From NCBI RefSeq assembly GCF_028714975.1, contig NZ_JAQTLH010000009.1:1-64000 (forward strand): a stretch of 64,000 bases of DNA, written 5' to 3'. Below the pieces are notes generated by a model that worked only from the letters and a program-made list of their open reading frames with translations, made no database searches and was not told where the DNA came from. The DNA is from Sulfurimonas sp. Lineage in GTDB: Bacteria > Campylobacterota > Campylobacteria > Campylobacterales > Sulfurimonadaceae. The translations under genes were made by a program, and so were the position numbers. Below, in pieces: positions 33,976 to 43,279 of the stretch; within the stretch, counting starts at the first letter, position 1, and every line of letters starts with the position of its first letter.

Positions 33976-36486
33976 TTGGATTTAGTGCTGCAAATTGAAG
34001 ATATTATAGAAAAAAACGGTAGTGATTTTGAACTCTCCAAACTCTTTAAAGCCTTTATAAAAGAGTATAAGACTTCCCTGCCGAAACTATTTGAAAAGAG
34101 TCAAGGCAAAGATTTTTTAGTCCGCCACACAAAGCAGTTAGACTCCATCATCTCTTTAATGTACAAAACAGTCCTAAGACGAATGTTTGGAAACTATCTG
34201 CCTATGAGAAGCTCTATCCCCATAGCCATAGTCGCTCTCGGAAGCTATGGGCGGGAGCAGTTGTGCGTTCACAGCGATATAGATCTGCTCATAGTTTATG
34301 AAAAAGTTGACGGCTTTAACAGCGAGTTGATTATAGAAAAGTTTTTCTATTTGGCTCTTGATTCGGGACTAAAACTAGGTCATAGAGTCCATGAAGTAAA
34401 TGATCTCTTTAGTTCTAGCAATAAAGATATTACGATTAAAACTTCGCTTATGGAAGCTAGGTTTGTAACCGGTTCAACTCTTACTTGGCTCTCGTGTTCC
34501 AAAGAGCTAAACAAGATACGACTTCATAATCAAAAAGAGTTTATTCTTGCCAAAATCGAAGAAGCTCAGGCAAGACGAAAAAAATACCCAAATTCTATGC
34601 AGCCCAATGTCAAAGAGAGCGTGGGCGGACTTCGCGACTCCAACCTTATATTTTGGGTGGCAAAAACTATATACGGCATCACAAGCTTAAAAGATTTAAC
34701 GGGAGTTTTGTTCTTAGATGAGGAGTACAAAGAGTATAGAGCGGCACTAGAGCTGCTCTTTCGCGTAAGAAGTGCCTTACATCTCATCGCAAACAAACAA
34801 GAGGATAGACTTCTTTTAGAGCGTATACCTGAAGTCAGCCATCTTTTAGGCTTTGTCAGCCAACAAAAAATGGTTACAAAAGTTCTTGAAGCACAGTGGC
34901 GCATAAGCAACTTTACTCAAATCTTTGTAAAAAAAATGACCAGATCTTTCATAGTCGATATGTCCAATGTATCAAAATTTAGAAAAAATCGTATCAGCAG
35001 AGGTATCTATGAGTCCGATGGCAGAGTTTATGCCTCTTACAATCTTGAGATTTTGCCGCTAAACAAACTCTTAGAGATTTTAGTATCGCTCGATGACAAG
35101 CCTTACCATTTTGATGCGGGGTTTTTAAATCAGCTAACATATACAAAAATCTCCTATCCGCTTCAAACAAAAACATACTCACTCTTAAGAGAGCTCTTTA
35201 AAAGAAAAAATATGTACAGCTTTTTAAAACTGTTTTATGATGCGGGGATACTTCATCATCTGTTTCACACTTTTAAAAAAGTTCTTCATATGCCGCAATT
35301 TGACGGTTATCACTACTATCCTGTAGATATCCACTCCATTAAATGCGTAGAAGCGTTAGAAAATATAAAAGAGCCTTATATAAAAAATATTTACGATGAG
35401 TTTAGTGATGATGAAAAATTGCTGCTAAAAATCGTAACCCTTCTTCACGATACAGGAAAAGGGAGAGTTCAAGATCACAGTGAAGTCGGTGCAAAACTTA
35501 TAGTTCCGTTTGTAAAAAAGATGAAACTAAAAGATGAAGATATTGAGAGATGCGTAACTTTGGTTAAACAGCATGTAACTATGAGCAATGTCGCTTTTAA
35601 ACAAAATATCCATAATGAAAAAACGCTATATAAATTTATGTCAAATGTTGGAGATATGAAAAATCTAAAACTTCTATATGTGCTAACTTATGCGGATATC
35701 AACGGTGTCGGCGGAGACACATATAACTCTTTTAATTCAAATCTTCTTATGGAATTATATGTAAATGCTCTTGAAGTGGCCCAAAACAGCGGAAGAATTA
35801 GCGACGCTACAAAAAGAATCAACATAGAAAAACGCGTACAAAAAGTTCAGGAGTTTATCCAGTTGCCAAAACTGCTGCAAAATAAACTTCTTAGGGTTGA
35901 ATCAAATCTCTTCTTTTTTAAACACACTCCGCACGATATAATCGAAATCGCAAAAAAAGCGGCACAGACTAAAGCTTATGATTTTTCAATTCATACGGAC
36001 GCTTCTCTAATTATAGAAATTTATAGAAAAATCCCGCTAAACATCGGTTATCTTTTAGCATCTCTAAGCCATCTTGATGTAGCGTCTATGGAGATTTTTA
36101 CACTCTTTGACGGGGTAAAATATTTTAAAATAGAGTTTATAGAGCATGTTGAGAGCGATGAAGCGGCAGAGATAGAAAATATCATCAATAACGCTTTTGA
36201 CATGAGTAGACACATAAAACTAAAAGATGTGACGATATACAAACATGAGATAAATATTGATTGTGAACACTCGCTCACACATGCGGAAGTGGCAGTAAAC
36301 ACACAAAATCAAAAAGGTCTTTTAGCTTACATAATGGAATGTTTTGAAGAGCTTGGCATAAATATCGTAACGGCAAAAATCCATAGCACGAAGCATAAAG
36401 TAAGAGATAGCTTTTTAATAGAAAAACAAAACGATATATGCAATAATGTCGCAAAAATATATGAACTACTTACAAAAAAAAGTTAA
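33976..36486 (+). CDS. glnD: GlnD-type PII uridylyltransferase / uridylyl-removing enzyme
   Basis: 836 residues with a TTG start after TTAGGATTC. Domains: nucleotidyltransferase with ALGSYGREQLCVHSDIDLL (about 87-105), a helical GlnD-PII substrate domain (about 200-330), an HD domain with LLHDTGKGRVQDHSEVG (about 488-504), and C-terminal ACT-like repeats (about 690-836). It senses glutamine and modifies PII protein on a Tyr. The ACT region is somewhat short. No glnB is adjacent. Monocistronic start; glmS follows behind element C. Confidence 0.9.
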   Translation: MDLVLQIEDIIEKNGSDFELSKLFKAFIKEYKTSLPKLFEKSQGKDFLVRHTKQLDSIISLMYKTVLRRMFGNYLPMRSSIPIAIVALGSYGREQLCVHSDIDLLIVYEKVDGFNSELIIEKFFYLALDSGLKLGHRVHEVNDLFSSSNKDITIKTSLMEARFVTGSTLTWLSCSKELNKIRLHNQKEFILAKIEEAQARRKKYPNSMQPNVKESVGGLRDSNLIFWVAKTIYGITSLKDLTGVLFLDEEYKEYRAALELLFRVRSALHLIANKQEDRLLLERIPEVSHLLGFVSQQKMVTKVLEAQWRISNFTQIFVKKMTRSFIVDMSNVSKFRKNRISRGIYESDGRVYASYNLEILPLNKLLEILVSLDDKPYHFDAGFLNQLTYTKISYPLQTKTYSLLRELFKRKNMYSFLKLFYDAGILHHLFHTFKKVLHMPQFDGYHYYPVDIHSIKCVEALENIKEPYIKNIYDEFSDDEKLLLKIVTLLHDTGKGRVQDHSEVGAKLIVPFVKKMKLKDEDIERCVTLVKQHVTMSNVAFKQNIHNEKTLYKFMSNVGDMKNLKLLYVLTYADINGVGGDTYNSFNSNLLMELYVNALEVAQNSGRISDATKRINIEKRVQKVQEFIQLPKLLQNKLLRVESNLFFFKHTPHDIIEIAKKAAQTKAYDFSIHTDASLIIEIYRKIPLNIGYLLASLSHLDVASMEIFTLFDGVKYFKIEFIEHVESDEAAEIENIINNAFDMSRHIKLKDVTIYKHEINIDCEHSLTHAEVAVNTQNQKGLLAYIMECFEELGINIVTAKIHSTKHKVRDSFLIEKQNDICNNVAKIYELLTKKS

Positions 36487-36491
36487 AATAT

Positions 36492-36600
36492 CTGCCGCAT
36501 AAAGCGGCAAGCTTTAGTGCCACAGCGGTTAGCGTAGCAAAAGGGACGGGTTCCTTTTGCGTATAAAATCAGATGAAGGGTTCCCTTCATTTTATGCAAT
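36492..36600 (+). repeat. Intergenic hairpin element, copy C (upstream of glmS)
   Basis: The element fills the gap between glnD and glmS. Hairpin 1 TGCCGC/GCGGCA (36493-36509), shared word AGCTTTAGTG (36510-36519), mini-hairpin GCC-ACAGC-GGT (36519-36529), TTAGCGTAG (36529-36537), hairpin 3 GCAAAAGGGA/TTCCTTTTGC (36537-36560, one G-U), hairpin 4 ATGAAGGG/CCCTTCAT (36573-36590). The 3' part, through TTTTATGCAATAAAATTAAG, is nearly the same as in copy E at 47911-47950 (minus) and ends at the Shine-Dalgarno of the next gene. Confidence 0.72.
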
Positions 36601-36620
36601 AAAATTAAGGGAATAATTAA

Positions 36621-38435
36621 ATGTGTGGGATTGTTGGATATATCGGGAAAAAAAACACAAAAGAGATTTTACTCGGTGGGCTTAAAGAGTTAGAGTACCG
36701 CGGTTACGATTCGGCGGGAATAGCAGTTTTACAAAACGGCAGCTTCCATAATTTTAAAGCGGTCGGAAAACTGATAAATCTTGAAGAAAAAACCAAAGAT
36801 TTTGTAACGAGCGGTTTTGCAATCGGTATCGGTCATACGAGATGGGCAACACACGGAAAACCGACGGAGTTAAATGCACATCCGCATTTAGGCGAATTTT
36901 CTTATGTAGTTCATAACGGAATTATCGAAAACTATGCAGAGCTGAAAAAAGAGCTTCAAAATGAAGGAGTGACTTTTTTAAGTCAAACAGATACCGAAGT
37001 AATCGTACATCAGTTTGAAAAAAATCAAAAAACAGCAAAAAATTCCTTTGAAGCGTTTGCAAAAACCATAAAAGAGCTTCACGGCGCTTATGCTATTTTA
37101 CTGGTAACAAAATCCGAACCGGATAGCATCTTTTTTGCAAAACACGGCTCACCGATGTTAGTCGGAGTAAACGGCGAGAGTGAGAAATATTTTGCATCCT
37201 CAGACACTCCTCTTATCGGACATTGTCAAAATGTCAACTACTTTGAAGACGGAGATTACGGATATGTAACTCCTAAAGAAGTAGCTATATATGACAAAAA
37301 CGGAACCAAAAAAGAGGCTAAGTTTTCACCGCTTTTGCAAAACAAACTCTCTGCCCAAAAAGAGGGTTACAGATTTTTTATGGAAAAAGAAATTTATGAA
37401 CAAAGCGTCGTGATTTCCGATACTTTAATGGGAAGAGTCACGGAAGATGGGATTATTTTCGATGAGCTTGAAAAATCTCTCTTTGAGGGCATAAATGAGA
37501 TAAAACTTTGTGCATGCGGAACATCTTATCATGCCGCCATGAGTGCTTCATACCTTTTTGAGAGATACTCAAAAATAAAAACTTCCCTAGAAATCGCAAG
37601 CGAGTTTAGATATAGAGAGCCGATTATGAGCAAAGATACTCTTTTTATCGTAATCTCTCAAAGCGGCGAAACTGCCGACACGCTGGAAACTTTAAAGATG
37701 GCAAAGGCGGCGGGACTTAAAACTTTAGTTATCTGTAATGTCGATAACTCATCAATGGTAAGATTAGCCGACGCAACTATTCTCACAAGAGCCGGCATAG
37801 AAAAAGGTGTGGCTTCAACAAAAGCGTTTGCTACTCAAGTAACTGTTTTTTGGATGCTCTCTTTATATATTGCAAAACTCAAAAACTCTCTTAGCGAGAG
37901 TGAAATAGCTAGGCATATTTCGCTGCTTCGCGAAGTTCCCTCTCATGTAAAAGTGACCGACGATATGCATGAGCGCATTAAAAGATTATCAAAAAGATAT
38001 CTTCACGGTCACGGTTTTTTCTTTATCGGCAGAGATATTTTTTATCCTCTCGCACTTGAGGGCGCACTCAAGCTAAAAGAGATTTCATACCTTCACGCAG
38101 AGGGGTATCCTGCAGGAGAGATGAAACACGGTCCGATTGCATTAGCAGACCCTGAGCTTTTTACAATCGCCCTGCTTCCAAAACATCTTCATTATGAAAA
38201 ATCAAAAAGCAATGTTGAAGAGTTGAGTGCGAGAGATTCTACTATTTGCGCCATTAGCCAAATTCCGTTTGATAAAGCCGATGATTTTATAGAGATTTCT
38301 GCATGTAGAGACTATATGCTGGAGTTTTTTGAAATGATGGTAGTCGTTCAGCTTCTCTCTTTAGAAATTTCTATAAGATTGGGTAATGATGTAGATATGC
38401 CGAGAAACTTAGCAAAAAGCGTAACAGTTGAATAA
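36621..38435 (+). CDS. glmS: Glucosamine-fructose-6-phosphate aminotransferase (isomerizing)
   Basis: 604 residues. The N-terminal glutaminase begins MCGIVGYIG with nucleophile Cys2 after Met removal, with the RWATHGKP region following. Two SIS domains bind the sugar phosphate (LCACGTSYHAAMSASYLFE and VISQSGETADTLE) and the C-terminus ends MPRNLAKSVTVE as in all GlmS. It makes glucosamine-6-phosphate for peptidoglycan and LPS. The leader holds the hairpin element C rather than a recognisable glmS ribozyme. AAGGGAA precedes the ATG. Confidence 0.97.
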   Translation: MCGIVGYIGKKNTKEILLGGLKELEYRGYDSAGIAVLQNGSFHNFKAVGKLINLEEKTKDFVTSGFAIGIGHTRWATHGKPTELNAHPHLGEFSYVVHNGIIENYAELKKELQNEGVTFLSQTDTEVIVHQFEKNQKTAKNSFEAFAKTIKELHGAYAILLVTKSEPDSIFFAKHGSPMLVGVNGESEKYFASSDTPLIGHCQNVNYFEDGDYGYVTPKEVAIYDKNGTKKEAKFSPLLQNKLSAQKEGYRFFMEKEIYEQSVVISDTLMGRVTEDGIIFDELEKSLFEGINEIKLCACGTSYHAAMSASYLFERYSKIKTSLEIASEFRYREPIMSKDTLFIVISQSGETADTLETLKMAKAAGLKTLVICNVDNSSMVRLADATILTRAGIEKGVASTKAFATQVTVFWMLSLYIAKLKNSLSESEIARHISLLREVPSHVKVTDDMHERIKRLSKRYLHGHGFFFIGRDIFYPLALEGALKLKEISYLHAEGYPAGEMKHGPIALADPELFTIALLPKHLHYEKSKSNVEELSARDSTICAISQIPFDKADDFIEISACRDYMLEFFEMMVVVQLLSLEISIRLGNDVDMPRNLAKSVTVE

Positions 38436-38442
38436 TTAAATG

Positions 38443-38486
38443 ACGCGGTCATTGCGAGCCTCCTTAAGAGGCGCGGCAATCTAAAG
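38443..38486 (+). repeat. GTCATTGCGAG-type palindromic repeat / terminator after glmS
   Basis: GGTCATTGCGAGCCTCCTTA followed by AGAGGCGCGGCAATCT. The outer arms ATTGC/GCAAT and inner GCCTC/GAGGC pair to give a bipartite hairpin. Related sequences occur at 53956 and in part at 9973. A GTCATTGCGAG...GCAATCT motif is known as a dispersed repeat in many unrelated bacteria (established from memory). Confidence 0.6.
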
Positions 38487-38546
38487 TAAAAATATTTTAT
38501 ATTTCAATTCTTATTTCATACTAAATTTATATTTTCTTAGATACTA

Positions 38547-40430
38547 TTGTCACAAAAAATTATTACAAAGCGATTTCATATGACGACAAAATCCAAACTT
38601 CTACTCATAGTTACCGTTATGCTTCTTGCACTAACGGCAGCAACAATTGTAAATACATCTCTAAATTTTAGAGAATACAGTATAAATAGCGCGGTTGAGA
38701 AGTCACAAATGGCGGCAAACATCGTTAAAGACGGATTAACCGCTCATATGGTCAACGGCATAATGGATAAGAGACAGTATTTCTTAGACAAAATTGCGAC
38801 AAGCAACAATATAAAGTCTTTATGGATTGCAAGAGGGGAAAATGTTATTTCACAATACGGTGAAGGTTTAAATACCGAGTCGGTTAGAGATGCAATAGAT
38901 AACGAAGTTTTAAGAACTGGCGAGAGCGTACAAAAAATTACGGAAAGCACCAGAAGTACAACATTAAGAGTTACCATTCCATATAAAGCTTCAACACCCG
39001 TCGATAATACAAACTGTATCTCGTGCCACAATGTTAAAAGGGGCGACACGCTTGGAATTATCAGTATGGAGTTTGACATAAGCGATATGCGAGAGAGCGG
39101 AATGATGACTATACTGAAGATTTTAGGAATCAATCTTCTTTTTATAGTAGTAGTTCTTATGCTGATTAACTACTTTGTAACTCCATATATGAACCTGTTT
39201 TCAAATATGCAAGATGGTATAAAAAAAGCATATAGCGGAGATTTTACACATGAATTTACATCTAAAGTCGGCGGAGACGCCAAAAATGTGGTAAGTCAAA
39301 TGAATTCTCTGTTTCGCAAGATGCAAGAAACTTTCGGAGATATAAAACACAATCTTGCAACTTTTATACCGCAAGGCAGCAGCTCATCTAAAAATGACCC
39401 GCTGCATGAAGCAAAAACTATTATCAGTGAGTTATCAGATATATATAAATTCAAAAAGACTATCGAATTAGACGGCTCAAAAGATGAAGTTTACGGAAGA
39501 ATAGTAGATATTTTAAAACTTAAATACCATGTCGGTCATTTTGCCTTTTTTGAGGTAAACAATGTAACTGCAGAGAGAAAACTGGTTCATTCGACCGATG
39601 AAAAAACGATATGCTTTGAAAAAACAAATAAAAATGCACTAAACTGTAGAGCATTTAGAACAAGCAGCGTAACTATCTCAACAGAGTTTCCAAACTTGTG
39701 CAAGGCATGTGTTGCAACCGATATAAACTATGTTTGTATCCCTTTTTATATCAATCATGACATCTCGTTAACAGTATCAATGACATCCGATAAAATTGAA
39801 GAAGTGGATTTAATGAAGAAAAATATTCCAAGCATTAAACACTATCTTGAAGCTGCAAAACCGGTTATAGAGAGTCAGATTTTAATGGAAAAATTAAAAG
39901 ACACTTCTCTTCGTGACGGTATGACAGGACTTTATAATAGAAGATTTTTAGAAGAAGTTATAGATAAAATCATGAGTCAAGCAAACAGAAACAAAGATAC
40001 TTACGCAGTTATGATGCTTGATGTAGACTTCTTTAAAATGGTAAACGATACTTACGGACATGATGTCGGCGATAAAGTAATCGTTGCACTGGCAAAAGTT
40101 TTAAAAAGCTCTATCCGCGACTCTGATTTGGCTATTCGTTACGGGGGTGAAGAGTTTGTTATTATGCTTCACAATGCAAATGATGAAGGTACGATGAGCA
40201 TAGCTAAAAAAATTCACTCAGAATTTGCAAAGCTCTCTTTTGATGTAGGCAACGGTGAGCCTTTGAGAAAGACTATAAGCATCGGTATAGCAAAATTCCC
40301 GACTGACGGTGATACTATTTGGAAATGTATCAAATATGCAGATACGGCTCTATATGAAGCAAAAGATACGGGAAGAAATAAGATAGTAGAGTTCAGAGCA
40401 GATATGCATAAAAGCGGTGATGATTTTTAA
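38547..40430 (+). CDS. Membrane diguanylate cyclase with periplasmic heme-c-type (CxxCH) sensor
   Basis: 627 residues from a TTG at 38547; the ATG at 38580 (MTTKSKLLLIV) is equally possible. Order: membrane helix (about 16-34), periplasmic domain (35-205) containing CISCH (about 155-159), a c-type heme attachment motif, second helix (about 206-225), HAMP-like linker, a cytoplasmic GAF-like region (about 310-450) with Cys residues in ICFEK, NCRAF, LCKACVA and VCIPF, then a GGDEF domain with active site RYGGEEF (about 535-541). GGEEF is catalytically competent. It would make c-di-GMP in response to redox or gas ligands. Single-gene unit. Confidence 0.85.
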   Translation: MSQKIITKRFHMTTKSKLLLIVTVMLLALTAATIVNTSLNFREYSINSAVEKSQMAANIVKDGLTAHMVNGIMDKRQYFLDKIATSNNIKSLWIARGENVISQYGEGLNTESVRDAIDNEVLRTGESVQKITESTRSTTLRVTIPYKASTPVDNTNCISCHNVKRGDTLGIISMEFDISDMRESGMMTILKILGINLLFIVVVLMLINYFVTPYMNLFSNMQDGIKKAYSGDFTHEFTSKVGGDAKNVVSQMNSLFRKMQETFGDIKHNLATFIPQGSSSSKNDPLHEAKTIISELSDIYKFKKTIELDGSKDEVYGRIVDILKLKYHVGHFAFFEVNNVTAERKLVHSTDEKTICFEKTNKNALNCRAFRTSSVTISTEFPNLCKACVATDINYVCIPFYINHDISLTVSMTSDKIEEVDLMKKNIPSIKHYLEAAKPVIESQILMEKLKDTSLRDGMTGLYNRRFLEEVIDKIMSQANRNKDTYAVMMLDVDFFKMVNDTYGHDVGDKVIVALAKVLKSSIRDSDLAIRYGGEEFVIMLHNANDEGTMSIAKKIHSEFAKLSFDVGNGEPLRKTISIGIAKFPTDGDTIWKCIKYADTALYEAKDTGRNKIVEFRADMHKSGDDF

Positions 40431-40455
40431 TTGAATACTTTGATTAAACCGAGTA

Positions 40456-40490
40456 AGCAACGCAGCAAGTGCGTCGCTATTTTGATTTTT
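40456..40490. terminator. Convergent terminator hairpin between the diguanylate cyclase and mrp
   Basis: AGC-A-ACGCA (40456-40464) pairs with TGCGT-C-GCT (40470-40478) around GCAAG, with one A-C mismatch, then ATTTTGATTTTT. It lies between convergent genes. The sequence closely resembles the hairpin at 47355-47373. Confidence 0.6.
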
Positions 40491-41601
40491 AGTGTTTAGA
40501 GCTACAAGCACTTACACCAGGAGGTGTAGTAGGCTGAACGCTCTCATTGCTTGCTCCGCCTTGTGCATTTACAGCTTCGATAGTAGCCCAAATCGACTCG
40601 GCAGCAGCCATATAGCGTTTCGCACTTTCACTTGTCGGGTTCACAAAAGTAATAGGTTTCCCCTCATCTCCCCCCGTTCTTATACTTGGCTCTATCGGAA
40701 TCTCTGCGATTACTTTTGTATCGAACTCTTTAGCCATAGGCTCAGATGTTCCTTTTCCAAAGATATCATACTCGACACCCGTATCAGGCGCGATAAAACC
40801 GCTCATATTTTCAACGATTCCGGCTATGGGAATATTTAATTTTTTAAACATATCTAGTGAACGGCGAGAGTCATCAAGAGATACTCCTTGAGGAGTAGTA
40901 ACCGTCAAACCTGCAGTTACCGGCACGCTTTGAGCTAAAGTAAGTTGAGCATCTCCTGTTCCCGGAGGCATATCTATAACTAAAACATCCAAATCACTCC
41001 AGAGTATATCTCTTAAAAATTGCTCGATTGCTTTCATAATCATAGCCCCGCGCCACATAAGCGACTGACCCGGCTCCATGAGTGAACCCATAGACATAAC
41101 TTCAATCCCGTAAGCTTTTATAGGAAGAACTTTATTTCCGGTTACTTCAGGTTTGATATCTGCAATTCCCATCATACGAGGAATATTCGGACCGTAAATA
41201 TCTGCATCAAGAAGTCCTACTTTTTTACCCTGAGCTGCTAGTGCGATAGCAATATTTACGGATGTAGTAGACTTACCTACTCCGCCCTTGCCCGAACTTA
41301 CCATCAAGAAGTTCTTGATATGCGGTGCAATGTTTTTACTTTTTGGTTTTGCAGCTTCAGGCATTTTCGGAGCTTTTATATTTACGCTTACCTTGCCTGC
41401 ACCGACTGCTTTTAACTCTTTTGTCGCATCATCGGTAATTTGTTGTGCAACTTCCGGTGCACTTGAAGTAATCTCTACATTAAAACTAACATCATTTCCG
41501 CTGATTTCTATACTATTTACAAAACCGAAAGTTACGATATCCTTAGTAAAACCGGGATATAAAACTTTTGATAGTGCCGAATTTACAATATCTTTAGTCA
41601 T
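40489..41601 (-). CDS. mrp: Mrp/ApbC-type Fe-S cluster carrier P-loop ATPase
   Basis: 370 residues. N-terminal MIP18/DUF59-like domain (about 1-85) followed by the P-loop domain: deviant Walker A SSGKGGVGKSTTSVN (about 102-116), Walker-type LLDADIYGPNIPRMMG, and VIDMPPGTGDAQLTL, all typical of Mrp/ApbC/Nbp35. It binds and transfers Fe-S clusters. The C-terminal tail SACSSKH carries a lone Cys; the more usual C-x-x-C pair in the core is not obvious to me. Thiamine gene thiC lies upstream on the same strand with a 95-base gap; ApbC has a known link to ThiC maturation in Salmonella, which fits. Confidence 0.92.
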   Translation of the reverse strand: MTKDIVNSALSKVLYPGFTKDIVTFGFVNSIEISGNDVSFNVEITSSAPEVAQQITDDATKELKAVGAGKVSVNIKAPKMPEAAKPKSKNIAPHIKNFLMVSSGKGGVGKSTTSVNIAIALAAQGKKVGLLDADIYGPNIPRMMGIADIKPEVTGNKVLPIKAYGIEVMSMGSLMEPGQSLMWRGAMIMKAIEQFLRDILWSDLDVLVIDMPPGTGDAQLTLAQSVPVTAGLTVTTPQGVSLDDSRRSLDMFKKLNIPIAGIVENMSGFIAPDTGVEYDIFGKGTSEPMAKEFDTKVIAEIPIEPSIRTGGDEGKPITFVNPTSESAKRYMAAAESIWATIEAVNAQGGASNESVQPTTPPGVSACSSKH

Positions 41602-41696
41602 ATTTTACATTTTCCTCTATTGAATTTAATTTTATAACTCTACCATAATTAAATAAGACAAAAATTGTCCTATATCAATTAATTATGATTTTTAAG

Positions 41697-43100
41697 TTAA
41701 ATTGCCTCTCTAATCTTTGCCTCATTCTCTTTTGCTTCTCTTGCTATCTTCTCGATTGCTTCAGGATTATCCATAATATTTTGAGTTATCTTGTATGAAC
41801 AAAACTTCGGTCCGCACATAGAGCAAAACTCCGCCTCTTTAAACACATCTTGGGGAAGAGTCTCATCGTGGTACTCTTGTGCTCTCTCGCTATCAAGCGC
41901 CAACTCAAACTGTCTTTTCCAGTCAAAACGGTATCTTGCATCACTCATCTCATCATCGATATCTCTGGCACCCTTGCGTCCTCTTGCAATGTCTGCCGCA
42001 TGAGCTGCTATTTTATAAGCGATAATCCCCTCTCTTACATCATTTGCATTTGGCAAACCTAAATGCTCTTTCGGCGTAACATAACAGAGCATACTAGCTC
42101 CATGCCATCCGCCCACGGCTGCTCCGATAGCCGAGCTGATATGGTCGTATCCGGCAGCTATATCGGTAACTAAAGGTCCTAAAATATAAAAAGGCGCTTC
42201 ATGGCAAAGTTCTCTTTGAAGCTTCATATTTCGCTCAATCTGATTTAACGGAACATGCCCCGGTCCTTCAATCATAACCTGAACATCCTTCTCCCATGCT
42301 CTAAGAGTTAAATCGCCTAAAACCTTAAGCTCTCCAAGCTGTGCATCATCGCTGGCATCCGCTAAACATCCGGGACGGAGTGAATCGCCAAGAGAGAGTG
42401 CAACATCATACTTCGCACAAATATCTAAAATCTTATCATATGCCGTATAAAAAGGATTTTCTCTATGATAGTGCATCATCCACGCAGCCATTAAACTTCC
42501 GCCGCGGCTAACAATCCCCATCTTTCTTTTTGCGATTTTAGGCATAGTTTCAAGTAAAAAGCCGGCATGAATAGTAAAGTAACTCACACCCTGTTGTGCT
42601 TGGCGTTCCAGTACTTCAAGCATTACCTCTATGCTTAAATCTTCTATCTTATTTCCGACATCGTGAAGTATCTGATAAATCGGCACTGTTCCGATAGGAA
42701 TCTTTGATGATGCGATTACGGCTTTACGAATCTCGTCCAAATCCCCGCCGGTAGATAAATCCATTGCCGTATCGGCTTTGTAGTGCTGAGACACTTGCAT
42801 CTTCTCAACTTCGCCTTGTACATCCGAAGCAATTGCAGAAGAGCCGATATTTGCATTTATTTTACATCTCGCTGCTATTCCGATTGCCATCGGTTCAAGT
42901 GTCGTGTGATTTACATTTGCAGGAATAATCAATCTTCCTCTTGCAATTTCACTGCGAATCAACTCGGGAGATAAATTTTCTATTTTAGCGACATACTCCA
43001 TCTCTTGGGTAATAATGCCTTTTTTTGCATAATACATCTGTGTTCTCACAGAGTCGTTTTGGCGTTCTTGCACCCATGAACTTCTCATTATTTCTCCCAA
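41697..43100 (-). CDS. thiC: Phosphomethylpyrimidine synthase
   Basis: 467 residues, the shorter ThiC form lacking the N-terminal extension. Converts aminoimidazole ribotide to HMP phosphate by radical SAM chemistry. The C-terminal cluster motif [10 protein letters not shown] (C-x2-C-x4-C, about 434-443) is present, together with [13 protein letters not shown] and [24 protein letters not shown] before ATG is the ribosome site. I looked for a TPP riboswitch in the 180-base leader and saw none of its conserved words. Confidence 0.96.
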   Translation of the reverse strand: MGEIMRSSWVQERQNDSVRTQMYYAKKGIITQEMEYVAKIENLSPELIRSEIARGRLIIPANVNHTTLEPMAIGIAARCKINANIGSSAIASDVQGEVEKMQVSQHYKADTAMDLSTGGDLDEIRKAVIASSKIPIGTVPIYQILHDVGNKIEDLSIEVMLEVLERQAQQGVSYFTIHAGFLLETMPKIAKRKMGIVSRGGSLMAAWMMHYHRENPFYTAYDKILDICAKYDVALSLGDSLRPGCLADASDDAQLGELKVLGDLTLRAWEKDVQVMIEGPGHVPLNQIERNMKLQRELCHEAPFYILGPLVTDIAAGYDHISSAIGAAVGGWHGASMLCYVTPKEHLGLPNANDVREGIIAYKIAAHAADIARGRKGARDIDDEMSDARYRFDWKRQFELALDSERAQEYHDETLPQDVFKEAEFCSMCGPKFCSYKITQNIMDNPEAIEKIAREAKENEAKIREAI

Positions 43101-43242
43101 TATAAATATAATTACACTTGTTATGAACCGATACGGTCAGTTATAGATTGAAAATATAGTCAAATAAAGTTAATCTAAAGTTAAGGGCACCTCCTAATTT
43201 TATTATTGAATATTTATCAAGATAAAAAAAGCTTTTGCAGTG

Positions 43243-43248
43243 TATAAT
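43243..43248 (+). promoter_or_regulatory. -10 promoter element of the ispDF operon
   Basis: GTGTATAAT gives TATAAT 32 bases before the TTG start of ispDF. Confidence 0.5.
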
Positions 43249-43279
43249 TTCGTAACACTTAAAATTTCTAGGAGTTTAA

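Noticed and set aside
36487-36620. glmS ribozyme upstream of glmS
   Set aside because: No ribozyme core is recognisable; the gap is accounted for by the hairpin element also present in front of other genes.
43101-43279. Possible TPP riboswitch in front of thiC
   Set aside because: None of the conserved THI words (CTGAGA, the TGAACCTGAT type core) appears on the minus strand in this gap.
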